Assembly: GCA_017798145.1 (NCBI GenBank)
Contig: CP059069.1
Location: 2,775,226 to 2,839,225 of the forward strand
Direction of reading: 5' to 3'
DNA: 64,000 bases
From: Akkermansiaceae bacterium
GTDB lineage: Bacteria > Verrucomicrobiota > Verrucomicrobiia > Verrucomicrobiales > Akkermansiaceae
Shown: one piece after another, positions 33,340 through 40,890 of the stretch
Numbering within the stretch: position 1 is the stretch's first letter
How the letters are laid out: the number at the start of each line of letters is the position of its first letter
Program-made: the position numbers and the translations under genes
Notes under the pieces: model-generated
Told to the model about the DNA's origin: nothing
Seen by the model: the letters and a program-made list of their open reading frames with translations, nothing else
Database searches by the model: none

Positions 33340-36300
33340 TCAGACGACACTGCGGTTCTGCCTTCCGATCACCAGCGCGGCAAGAGCGGCTGAGCCGATG
33401 CTGACACCCACAAGCACCCAGCCGCTGAAGCGCATCGTATCGGCCTGCCTGTCGGCGAAGGGCACAGGTTTTTCCAAGGCCAGGAAAACATGGCGCGGCT
33501 TCTCGTTGCGGTAGTCGTTGCGGAAGGTCTCCGCCTCGCGGACGAGCAGGTCGATGCGCTCGTTGACGAAATAGGTGTAGGTCGGCTTGGCCTCGCCGCT
33601 TTCCGGCCAGACCTTCATGGTGGCCACCTCGATGGGCGTGCCCTTGTCCACCATGCGGCGGATGCGGGCGACCAGCTCGCGGGCTTCCCGCTCGTCCGAC
33701 GCACCGGATGCAAGCAGGCGGCGCAGGCCCTCCTTGACCATCTCGAAGCGCTCGATGCCGTCTTTCCCGAGTTCGTCCCCGCGGTCCCGCGCCCGCTCGA
33801 TTTTCCGCTGCAGGCGGATGCGCTCGATCTCGAAGGGGTTGCGCGTAGCCTGGGCGATGAGCATGCCCTCGAAGGCGTAGCGCAGGGGCATGATGCGGGC
33901 GGGGACGGGGACGCCGCCGCGCTCGCGCTCCAGCTTCGCCTCATCGAAGAGGCCGCGGTTCATTTCCTTGTAGGGCACCAGGGCACCGGCCAGCAGCATC
34001 TGCGGGACGAGCAGCAGGGGCACCGCGGTGAGGGCGGCGCGCTCCGTTTTCACCACGGAGGAAACGAGCAGTGCCAGGCCGGTGCCGGTGAGCGCGGTGA
34101 GCGTCATCCAGATCCAGTGGTAGGGGAGGACTCCTTTGATCTCGAGGAAATGATTCCCCACCACCAAATAGGTGAAACACTGCACGCCCGCCACGATGCC
34201 CAGGGCGAGGAACTTGGCGCTGACGTAGGAGAAACCGCCGGGCTGGCAGTTGCGCTCGCGGCGGAGCAGTGCGCGGTCGCGGAGGATTTCCGTGGCGGAA
34301 TTCGTCAGCCCGAGGAACATGGCGACGGTGACGCTGAGGAAAAGGTAGGCCGGAATGTGCAGCGCGGTGGAGAACTCGTAGCTGCCCGTGGGCGAGGAGC
34401 GCAGGGTGATGGCGGTGAGCGCGGCCAACAGCGGAGCCTCCAGGAAAGTGCTGTAGACCGTTCCGCGGTTGCGCAGCTTGGAGAGCAGGGAACGCTCGAA
34501 ATGGGTGAAGAAAACCAGCAGCGCGGCGCGCCAGCGGCGGGTCGGCGAGGGCGGAATGGGCAGGCCGCTGCGCACGCCCGCCTCCTTGCGCGTTGGCGGC
34601 GCCGCATCGCGCTGCAGCGAGCGGAGCAGCGACACGCTCTCAAAGCGCTCCTGCCAGAAGGTCGGCGGGAAACGCCGCGCCGCGCCGGTGTTGCCACCAT
34701 CGCCGATGGCGCTGAGCGGCGTTTCCAGCACATCGAAGACAAAGTCCGCCCCCAACGGGGTCTTGGCGATCATGGAGGGGTGCGAGATCCCCAGCTCCTC
34801 GCAGGCCTCGCGGAAATACCCGACCATGTGAGCTGGCGTGCCGAAGAAGGCCATTTTTCCCCCTCCATCCAGCAGCAGCACCTTGTCGAAAAGCCGCAGC
34901 ACGCTCGCTCCCGGGCGGTGCAGGGAAGCGATGACGATCTTCTCCCGGGCGAGGGAGCGGAGCGTTTCCGCAACGTGTTCGGAGTCCTTGGAGGAAAGGC
35001 CGGAGATGGGCTCGTCAAAGAGGAAGACCTCCGCACGGCTGCCTAGGTCAAGGCCGAGGTTCAGGCGGCTGCGCTCTCCGCCGGAGAGGGTCTTGTCACC
35101 GGCGGAGCCGACTTTTCTCCTCGCCAAGGCCTGCAGGCCCAGCTCCGCGAGCATGGAGTCCACCCGCCGGTCATGCTCCGCGAAGGAGAGCCCGGGGCGG
35201 CGCACCATCACGGCATGCCGCAGGTGTTCGCGGACGGTCAGCTGGGGGTTGAGCGCATCCTCCTGCGGCATGTGCGCGATGAAGGGCACCAACCGCTTGC
35301 GCTCGTCGTAGAGCGAGATCCCGTTGAGCGAGACCTTGCCGCGGGTCGGCTTGAGCTGGCCGGAAAGCGCCGCAAGCAGCGTCGATTTCCCGCTGCCGCT
35401 CGGGCCGATGATGCAGAGCATCTCCCCGCGGCGCACCGCGAAGTTCAGCTGGTCGAGCGCGCGCGCGTCCTTCCCGAAAAAATGGCTGAGACCGTCCACC
35501 TCGATGGACTCGATCTGCGTCCTTTCCTCATCCAGGAAACCTTCCGAAAACCTGCACCGCACCGCCTGGCTGCCGGAAAGCCGGATCAGCGAGCCATCCC
35601 GCAGCGCGGCCTGCTGACGCACCGGCAGGCCATCGACGAGGACGGTGCCGCCGGACTCGCGGATCTCCAGCGAGCCGCTCGCACCCTCGCCATCGTAGCG
35701 GATGAAAAGCACCATGCGCGGGGCAAGCTTCGCACCGAGCAGCAGATCGCCGCTGCCCAATGCCGAGGCGTCGTTGGAAACGAGGTATTCCTGCCTCTCG
35801 GCGGCCAGGCGGAACCTGCGCCCGGATTGCAGCGCACGCTTCCGCAGGTCATTGACCGTCAGGCTGAAGCCCGCCGCCCCGCCAATGCGCTCGTGGTTGC
35901 GGCAGTGCACCACGTCGCCCTTGGCCAAGGCGCCCTTGCTGCCAACATGAAGCCCGGTTTCCGCCAGCACCTCCACCTCCGCCTCCAGCCCGAAGCGCAC
36001 CCGCAACTCGCTGCCGCGCGTGCGGGTGCGCTCCGCAACCAAGCCCTCCTCGCCCGCCTCGATGAAGAGGGAGGGCATGCTGCCCATTTTCCTGACATCG
36101 AGGAAAAAGCGCATGTCGTCGTAGGTCATCAGCCATCCGGGGATGACGAGTTCCTGGCGCTCCCGGACACGCATGAACGCGCCGGTGTTCAGGGATTTCC
36201 CGCGCACCCAGAGCGGGGGTGTGCCGGTGTTGCGCAGCAGCATCAGATCCCCGGCGCGGTAGAGCCGGAACTCCTGCGCACCTGCTGCCGGCGGCAGCAC

Positions 36301-36861
36301 CACATCCGCCCGCTCGCCCCCGAAGACCAGCCGCTCGAAGGGCAATTCCCCATCCCCGCCCTCGCCCCGCATTTCCCGCAGGATGGCCGTGCCCGTTTCC
36401 GGCTGGCCCAGGCGCCGCATGAAGACCTCGAAGCTCGCGCGGCTTCGCTCCGAGCGACCCGCAGCATCCACCAGCGTAAACAGCTGTAGGCCGACGGCGA
36501 GCTTGCCGGTCTCGTCAAGGCTTTCGCGAAGCTCCGTGGCCAAGCCCTGCATGGGCTTGGGGTTTTTCACGGCGCGACGCAGCCGGCGGGTGAGCCACGC
36601 ATGGTCCACCTCCGGAAAGGCGCTGCGCAGCATGTCGAGGATCAGATCCGCCTCCGTCGCACTGAGGATGTCATCGAGCGTCGCGAAGGCGGCAAAGGCA
36701 TCCACCAGCGCACCGACCTGCCCCTCCGCCCGTTTCCCCGGCCTACCGTAGCGCCCGGATCCCGGCCTCCAGCCGAGAAGATCCGCCAGCCACGTGCGTT
36801 TCCTGGAAATCCCCTTCGCACCACCGCCACCGGTTTCCGAGTTCTCCGCGTCGCCTTCCAT
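33340..36861 (-). CDS. Large ABC transporter with TerB-like and FHA-like N-terminal regions
   Basis: A 1173-residue polypeptide. Residues about 45-165 resemble a TerB-like helical domain (ALVDAFAAFATLDDILSATE ... LAVGLQLFTLVDAAGRSE). About 395-440 is FHA-like (LEIRESGGTVLVDGLPVRQQ). About 450-680 is an ABC ATPase: Walker A GPSGSGKST (486-493), signature LSGGE (592-596), Walker B VFLFDEP (612-618). The rest is an ABC-2 type permease with five or six membrane segments, an extended soluble loop and a final anchor. The ATPase-then-permease order is of the ABCG/White type. ATG at 36861 is preferred; the frame is open to 37056. Substrate unknown. Confidence 0.8.
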   Translation of the reverse strand: MEGDAENSETGGGGAKGISRKRTWLADLLGWRPGSGRYGRPGKRAEGQVGALVDAFAAFATLDDILSATEADLILDMLRSAFPEVDHAWLTRRLRRAVKNPKPMQGLATELRESLDETGKLAVGLQLFTLVDAAGRSERSRASFEVFMRRLGQPETGTAILREMRGEGGDGELPFERLVFGGERADVVLPPAAGAQEFRLYRAGDLMLLRNTGTPPLWVRGKSLNTGAFMRVRERQELVIPGWLMTYDDMRFFLDVRKMGSMPSLFIEAGEEGLVAERTRTRGSELRVRFGLEAEVEVLAETGLHVGSKGALAKGDVVHCRNHERIGGAAGFSLTVNDLRKRALQSGRRFRLAAERQEYLVSNDASALGSGDLLLGAKLAPRMVLFIRYDGEGASGSLEIRESGGTVLVDGLPVRQQAALRDGSLIRLSGSQAVRCRFSEGFLDEERTQIESIEVDGLSHFFGKDARALDQLNFAVRRGEMLCIIGPSGSGKSTLLAALSGQLKPTRGKVSLNGISLYDERKRLVPFIAHMPQEDALNPQLTVREHLRHAVMVRRPGLSFAEHDRRVDSMLAELGLQALARRKVGSAGDKTLSGGERSRLNLGLDLGSRAEVFLFDEPISGLSSKDSEHVAETLRSLAREKIVIASLHRPGASVLRLFDKVLLLDGGGKMAFFGTPAHMVGYFREACEELGISHPSMIAKTPLGADFVFDVLETPLSAIGDGGNTGAARRFPPTFWQERFESVSLLRSLQRDAAPPTRKEAGVRSGLPIPPSPTRRWRAALLVFFTHFERSLLSKLRNRGTVYSTFLEAPLLAALTAITLRSSPTGSYEFSTALHIPAYLFLSVTVAMFLGLTNSATEILRDRALLRRERNCQPGGFSYVSAKFLALGIVAGVQCFTYLVVGNHFLEIKGVLPYHWIWMTLTALTGTGLALLVSSVVKTERAALTAVPLLLVPQMLLAGALVPYKEMNRGLFDEAKLERERGGVPVPARIMPLRYAFEGMLIAQATRNPFEIERIRLQRKIERARDRGDELGKDGIERFEMVKEGLRRLLASGASDEREARELVARIRRMVDKGTPIEVATMKVWPESGEAKPTYTYFVNERIDLLVREAETFRNDYRNEKPRHVFLALEKPVPFADRQADTMRFSGWVLVGVSIGSAALAALVIGRQNRSVV

Positions 36862-37162
36862 CCGGCCACATTTCCGCCCATGCCCAGCGCCTTTGCAACC
36901 CGCATCTTCACGCTGGGGATCTGAAATCACGGTTCGGAGCAGCCGGGATTGCAGCGCCCCACCTCTCACCTCACCTTCGCAACCACCCGCTCCCGCATAC
37001 CCGCCGCCGCTTGAGGTGAAACGTCGGGGTCGCGTTTGCTCCGCTTGCGGTTTCACACGGTTGGGGCCTTTCCGGGAAAAAACCAGCCGGGATCGCCGCC
37101 GGATTCTGGTTCCATCCGATCAGAAGCCTCCAAAGATTCGCAAATCTGACGCAGGCCCTCTT
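36862..37162. other. Intergenic region upstream of the large ABC transporter
   Basis: About 300 bp. The ABC transporter frame remains open to 37056 but as Arg/Gly-rich sequence without domain character. A weak GC-rich dyad occurs near 37000-37060. No RNA gene, terminator or further coding sequence recognised. Confidence 0.5.
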
Positions 37163-37576
37163 TTATCCAGCGGGCTTGATTGATGCCACCTCGATCCTGT
37201 CGCCGCGAATGACTGCTTCCCCACCAGGATGCGATGGTGCCTGTATGATCGCATCCCCTTCTTTCGGATTCCATTGTTCACCCGGATTCCATGCACCAGC
37301 GACGATGACCTCTCTACCGATAAACCTCTTGAGGGTCTCCTCAGGAACTGTCGTCGTCGCAATCACAGGCGTGTCGCCCACGAGGAAGTTGTGCCCATTC
37401 CATGCCTGCGCACTCTTGACGTCGCTCGGGAAGTGACGCAGCACACCTTTGGCCGTCCTCTCCTCACGGACACTCCCTTGCCCTGAAGCAGGGCTGCGCT
37501 TCGATTCGGTTTTATGTTCGGAGCAACCCAGGATGCAGCATCCCATGACGAGAATGGCTGTCGGTTTCGCTTTCAT
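37163..37576 (-). CDS. Hypothetical lipoprotein
   Basis: A 137-residue protein beginning MKAKPTAILVMGCCILGCSE, a lipoprotein signal with lipobox ILGC, so it should be acylated at Cys18. The mature part contains GHNFLVGDTPVIATTTVPEE and REVIVAGAWNPGEQWNPKEG, which looks like a small OB-like beta domain. No family recognised. The start at 37576 is 5 bp from a repeat of about 60 bp (37581 onward) that resembles those ahead of neighbouring genes. It is the last gene of the small-lipoprotein patch. Confidence 0.7.
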   Translation of the reverse strand: MKAKPTAILVMGCCILGCSEHKTESKRSPASGQGSVREERTAKGVLRHFPSDVKSAQAWNGHNFLVGDTPVIATTTVPEETLKRFIGREVIVAGAWNPGEQWNPKEGDAIIQAPSHPGGEAVIRGDRIEVASIKPAG

Positions 37577-37580
37577 TTGT

Positions 37581-37643
37581 CGGACACGCAAAGCGCGTGC
37601 ACCCCTATCAGCGGCGGCGCACATCGGTCATGGGTTGGGTTGG
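37581..37643. repeat. About 60-bp repeat ahead of lipoprotein gene, copy 1
   Basis: Begins CGGACACGCAAAGC and contains TGCACCCCT and, at its far end, GGGTTGGGTTGG. Alignment by eye with 38841-38900 gives shared blocks CGrAC, AAAGC, TGCACCCCT, GGCGC and GGGTTG in the same order. Confidence 0.5.
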
Positions 37644-37733
37644 AATCCATAGAAAGCATAGAAACGGTGAGGCTGATGGGGCTTGCCCTGTCTCGGCCTG
37701 TTATGCCTCTTCATCGCTGTCCGCATGCCTCGC

Positions 37734-38276
37734 TCAGACCTCGAACCATTCGACGTAAGCGATAATGTAGTCCGGATCTTGGTCGAGCGACAAGAAAACC
37801 TTGAGACCCCCGTTGTGCCATCGCTGGTCGTCGCAGAAAATTCCATCGGCAGACCTTCGAAGTGATTCAAGAACAGGGTGCTTCGATGATCCCCCGATCC
37901 GCTTGATCCTGGATTCCCAAGTCGTGCGCCAGTGGGGTTCGATATCCTTGAGGGATTCGGAATCCTTCTCATCCCACTTCGAGTCCTTCCAAAATTCAGG
38001 CAATCTGCCCTTGGGAAATCGAATCACAAGATCCATGCGATCATCCATGCCAGCAGTGAAATCTCGATACAACACATCCGGCGCTGGCGTCATGGTGATT
38101 CCCACAAGCGACAACGCATCCCCATCCGACTTTGGTTCATTCGCTGAAGTGATGCTGATGCCTGCACTCCGCGATGAACTCGCACTTCCGCCGCCATGGC
38201 TTGAAGCTCTCTTGCATCCAGCAAGGAGACAGAACCCAACGAGGGCAATAACCCGGATGGCAGTCAGCCTGTTCAT
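37734..38276 (-). CDS. Hypothetical lipoprotein
   Basis: A 180-residue protein with an N-terminal lipoprotein signal (MNRLTAIRVIALVGFCLLAG-C, Cys21), a Ser/Gly-rich linker (about 25-38) and a globular domain containing VLYRDFTAGMDDRMDLVIRF, PHWRTTWESRIKRIGG and PDYIIAYVEWFEV. No family recognised. Only 45 bp separate it from the upstream membrane-protein gene. The ATG at 38276 lies 5 bp from the repeat-like stretch at 38281. Confidence 0.72.
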   Translation of the reverse strand: MNRLTAIRVIALVGFCLLAGCKRASSHGGGSASSSRSAGISITSANEPKSDGDALSLVGITMTPAPDVLYRDFTAGMDDRMDLVIRFPKGRLPEFWKDSKWDEKDSESLKDIEPHWRTTWESRIKRIGGSSKHPVLESLRRSADGIFCDDQRWHNGGLKVFLSLDQDPDYIIAYVEWFEV

Positions 38277-38321
38277 TTTGCACAACGTCACGGGAATGGC
38301 GCCGCCGGGTCAACGCCCGAT

Positions 38322-38771
38322 TCAATCAGACGGCTTCCTCGGCATCGATGGTTCGGAGGGGATTCCTGGCCTGCGGAATCGCATCTTGAAAGAACGAAGC
38401 GCGCATGCAATTCCGCACCAAATCGCGGAATAGAATAGGGCGAAGAGGGTTCCGAGAAAAATCGGCTCGAAAACCGCATCCGTGTCCGACGCAGCTTCTT
38501 CAAGCTCGGCGGCGGTAACGGCGAGTGCCTCAATGGTTCTCCAACTGGTGTCGCACCAGAGGTAATAAAAGAACCAAGTCGCGACCACAGCGACCAGCGT
38601 CATGCCGGCGATTACGGACCAGTGCCATCTCCGTAATGCAGGAACGAGCACCAGGAGAGGCGCTGCAAGGAGAAGGGGAATCAGCCACAGGTTCAAACGC
38701 GCTGTAATGCGCGCTGCCTCTACTGCCTCTAGGTATTCCGGTCGGATGGCTCCAATTATTGTCTGATCCAT
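38322..38771 (-). CDS. Hypothetical membrane protein
   Basis: A 149-residue protein with three likely membrane helices: LWLIPLLLAAPLLVLVPAL (about 29-47), WSVIAGMTLVAVVATWFFYY (about 51-70) and IFLGTLFALFYSAIWCGIAC (about 104-123). The tail is basic and proline-rich (RRPGIPSEPSMPRKPSD). Function unknown. It belongs to the minus-strand patch of small envelope genes and is followed at 45 bp by a lipoprotein gene. Confidence 0.65.
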   Translation of the reverse strand: MDQTIIGAIRPEYLEAVEAARITARLNLWLIPLLLAAPLLVLVPALRRWHWSVIAGMTLVAVVATWFFYYLWCDTSWRTIEALAVTAAELEEAASDTDAVFEPIFLGTLFALFYSAIWCGIACALRSFKMRFRRPGIPSEPSMPRKPSD

Positions 38772-39389
38772 GAGGGATAGCCTTACACGCCAGAGTGAGG
38801 TTTTTGTGAAGATGGCATGAAATCCAGATGAATTCTCCGCCGAACATCAAAAGCCATGCACCCCTGGCCGGAAGGCGCCCTTCCGACTGCGGGTTGATGG
38901 TTCTGCTGCCAGTGATCATCGAAATCAGGTCGGGTCGGGGTTTGTGCGCTCCGGCCTGTCCGCCATCTTATCCCGCTGAATTCGGGTGGCTTTTGTCTCA
39001 CTTGAAATGGAATCATCCGCAGCATCATCGTGATTCGGATCTCGGAGATTGCCTTGATGAGCTTGTCATCGATTGCCCGAGATTGCAGTGGAAGCCAGAA
39101 CGCAAAAAAAGCAACACCCCTGCCATTGTGCGGTTCTCCTCATAGATCATTGATAAAATCCCATCGTGAATAGGATGACTCCTCCAGTCGTTGAAATCGA
39201 AAGGCCGTATTCCGGATTTTGTTCATGGGTATTCAGGCAATCACATTCGGTTCATGCCCGGATCGCAGAATAGCGTGCGCCAGGATTGGCTCAGGAACGA
39301 AGGACGCAGGCAAAACGCTGTGCGCGAAGAATTGTTAGGCGCTCCGGGTTTGCCTGGCAGGATGAAGAGCCAGCCTGATACGCACTTTC
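38772..39389. other. Non-coding or decayed stretch in the lipoprotein patch
   Basis: About 620 bp. It carries repeat copy 2 (38841-38900). On the minus strand between about 39150 and 38960 there is a plausible but broken frame: MRRTAQWQGCCFFCVLAST in one frame and AIDDKLIKAISEIRITMM in another, around a run of seven T, which suggests a frame-shifted small exported protein. A GTTAGGC heptamer at 39334-39340 recalls an integron attC core but no partner half was found. Confidence 0.4.
38841..38900. repeat. About 60-bp repeat, copy 2
   Basis: Begins CGAACATCAAAAGCCATGCA and ends GACTGCGGGTTGATGG. It aligns with copy 3 (39786-39845) over its length with one base of length difference and roughly 70 percent identity by eye; both end GACTGCGGGTTGA. 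It contains an internal hairpin, GGAAGG-CGC-CCTTCC. Confidence 0.6.
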
Positions 39390-39785
39390 CTATTGCTCCT
39401 TCTGCATGATCTCCGATTCTTCATCTGCCACGTTCATCGTTATGGTGCGCACTCCAGCGTGCATCAAGGATTCCTGAACAGCGTTGGTAATGCTGGCATC
39501 CTGAACCCCATATACCGCAAGATAGACCCCGATCTCGGGGTCATAATCATACTTATTTATGCCCATGAGCTCATCATGCGAAACGATGCGTCCGCTGATC
39601 CGGGCCATCTTGTCGGAGTCGATATGAATTTTGTAATACGCTTTCCCTTCGTGCTCGAAAATCGATCTTCTCAAAGCTTCCGCCAAACCAATTTCTGCAC
39701 TCGGCGGCTCGGCAGATGAAGGTTTGCCGCAACCACAAAGCACGGCGATCAGAACGCAGGTCAGGATCTCTTTCATTTTGTTCAT
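39390..39785 (-). CDS. Hypothetical lipoprotein
   Basis: A 131-residue protein (or 128 if the second ATG at 39776 is used). The signal MNKMKEILTCVLIAVLCG-C has a lipobox LCGC. The mature part contains IGLAEALRRSIFEHEGKAYY, KIHIDSDKMARISGRIVSHD and EIGVYLAVYGVQDASITNAV, a compact alpha/beta domain of unknown family. Repeat copy 3 begins directly before the start codon. No partner gene is evident. Confidence 0.7.
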   Translation of the reverse strand: MNKMKEILTCVLIAVLCGCGKPSSAEPPSAEIGLAEALRRSIFEHEGKAYYKIHIDSDKMARISGRIVSHDELMGINKYDYDPEIGVYLAVYGVQDASITNAVQESLMHAGVRTITMNVADEESEIMQKEQ

Positions 39786-39845
39786 CGAACGTCGAAGTCC
39801 TCCTACGCCTGACCGGGGGCGCGACTTCGACTGCGGGTTGAGGGG
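39786..39845. repeat. About 60-bp repeat ahead of lipoprotein gene, copy 3
   Basis: Begins CGAACGTCGAAGTCC and ends GACTGCGGGTTGAGGG. It contains the inverted repeat GTCGAAGTC / GACTTCGAC (39791-39799 and 39823-39831). It abuts the start codon of the lipoprotein gene to its left. Confidence 0.6.
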
Positions 39846-39983
39846 TGGAATGGTCATGACGGATTGAACTCGGTGCGCGCCAGGCCTTAGGTGCGACTCC
39901 TTGTTCTGCTGCTTGGATACAGTAAGTAAGTGCACCGCTAGAACCTTGCAAGGGTGAAGGGATAGCGGACATAAGCACCTGCC

Positions 39984-40202
39984 ATGAAATACACACAACT
40001 GAGCAAGGAGGAACGCCACCAGATCACGGCGCTGAGGATAGGGAAGAGGAGTTTTCCGAGATCGGCCGGGCTCTGGGGCGGGCGGCCCGCCGATGCGGAA
40101 AGCCGGGCCACCTGCGGCCACTGGGAGGCCTACACCCTCCACGGACCCGGCAAGGACGAGCCGACCGCGCATGACGCACTGCGAGAGCTGATCGGGGAGT
40201 GA
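39984..40202 (+). pseudogene. IS30-type transposase remnant
   Basis: The frame starts MKYTQLSKEERHQITALRIG, the typical beginning of IS30-family transposases. The next part of their helix-turn-helix, EIGRALGR, appears only in the +1 frame (bases around 40048-40080), so a frameshift has occurred. Further on, GHWEAYTLHGPGKDE resembles the GHWEADTVHG segment that precedes the second catalytic region in IS30 proteins, implying an internal deletion. The catalytic DDE core is absent. It marks the right end of the accessory patch. Confidence 0.6.
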
Positions 40203-40231
40203 TTGCGAGATCGGCCAAGTTCGGCAGAGTG

Positions 40232-40816
40232 TCACACGGCCTTTTCCGCCGCCGCCCTGGCCTTCTCCTCCTTCAGGCCGCCGATGAACAGCAGCGCGGC
40301 GGCGATGCAGATGCAGGAGTCCGCAACGTTGAACGTCGGCCACCAGCCGCCGCTGGCGGGGGAGATTTTTTCGTAGAAGGGGAGTTTGACGGAAATGAAA
40401 TCGACCACGTATCCGGAGGAAAGCCGGTGCCAGAGGCTGCCGTCCTTCACCTCTTCGAGAAGGAATCCCTGGACGAGGCGGTCGGTGAGGTTTCCGAAAA
40501 TCCCGCAGAGCAGCAGGGCGACGGCGATGCGGGAGAGGATGTGATCGAAGGCTCCCTTTTTCCAGAAAACCCGGATCAGTGTGAGGGCGATGATGGGGAC
40601 GATGAGGAACACGACAGGCGCCCAGTCGGTGCCGTTGCCAAGGCCGAAGGCGACGCCCTGGTTGTGGACGCGGATCCAGCGGAACACCCCGTCGATGATC
40701 CAGATCTCGCGGGCGTCATCGGACCATGGGGGCGCGAAGTTCGCCACCGTCCATGCCTTCGTCACCTGATCGAGGATGTAGAGGGGGAGGGTGAGGATGA
40801 GGAGGAGGCGCGTCAT
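40232..40816 (-). CDS. lspA: Lipoprotein signal peptidase (signal peptidase II)
   Basis: A 194-residue integral membrane protease with four membrane helices. It removes signal peptides from diacylglyceryl-modified prolipoproteins. The catalytic aspartates are Asp139 in GYVVDFISV and Asp166 in TFNVADSCI; GNLTDRLVQG and VHNQGVAFGLG are also conserved. The spacing between the two aspartates (27) is larger than in P. aeruginosa LspA (19), reflecting an insertion. It follows ileS on the same strand at 51 bp, the classical ileS-lspA order, and would process the lipoproteins encoded to its left. Confidence 0.93.
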   Translation of the reverse strand: MTRLLLILTLPLYILDQVTKAWTVANFAPPWSDDAREIWIIDGVFRWIRVHNQGVAFGLGNGTDWAPVVFLIVPIIALTLIRVFWKKGAFDHILSRIAVALLLCGIFGNLTDRLVQGFLLEEVKDGSLWHRLSSGYVVDFISVKLPFYEKISPASGGWWPTFNVADSCICIAAALLFIGGLKEEKARAAAEKAV

Positions 40817-40820
40817 GAAA

Positions 40821-40890
40821 CCTTAAACTTTAAATGTTAAACCCGAAGGAAGAGCCTTCATTCGCGGTCATTGGCGTCCATTGGCGGTTG
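40821..40890. repeat. Composite repeat between ileS and lspA
   Basis: AT-rich heptad-like text (CCTTAAACTTTAAATGTTAAA) is joined to CCCGAAGGAAGAG and then to TCATTCGCGGTCATTGGCG and TCCATTGGCGG, a near-decamer repeat. The ileS stop codon (40868-40870) lies inside it, so the last residues of IleS (STANGRQ) are repeat-encoded. Confidence 0.6.

Noticed and set aside
36862..37056. 65-codon N-terminal extension of the large ABC transporter
   Set aside because: Arg/Gly/Ser-rich with no domain character; the ATG at 36861 is the more plausible start.
39329..39340. GAATTGTTAGGC, reverse complement GCCTAACAATTC, like the left end of a class 1 integron attC
   Set aside because: No matching second core and no pairing arm was found within about 130 bases on either side, so it may be chance; kept only as a side note to the cassette-array idea.
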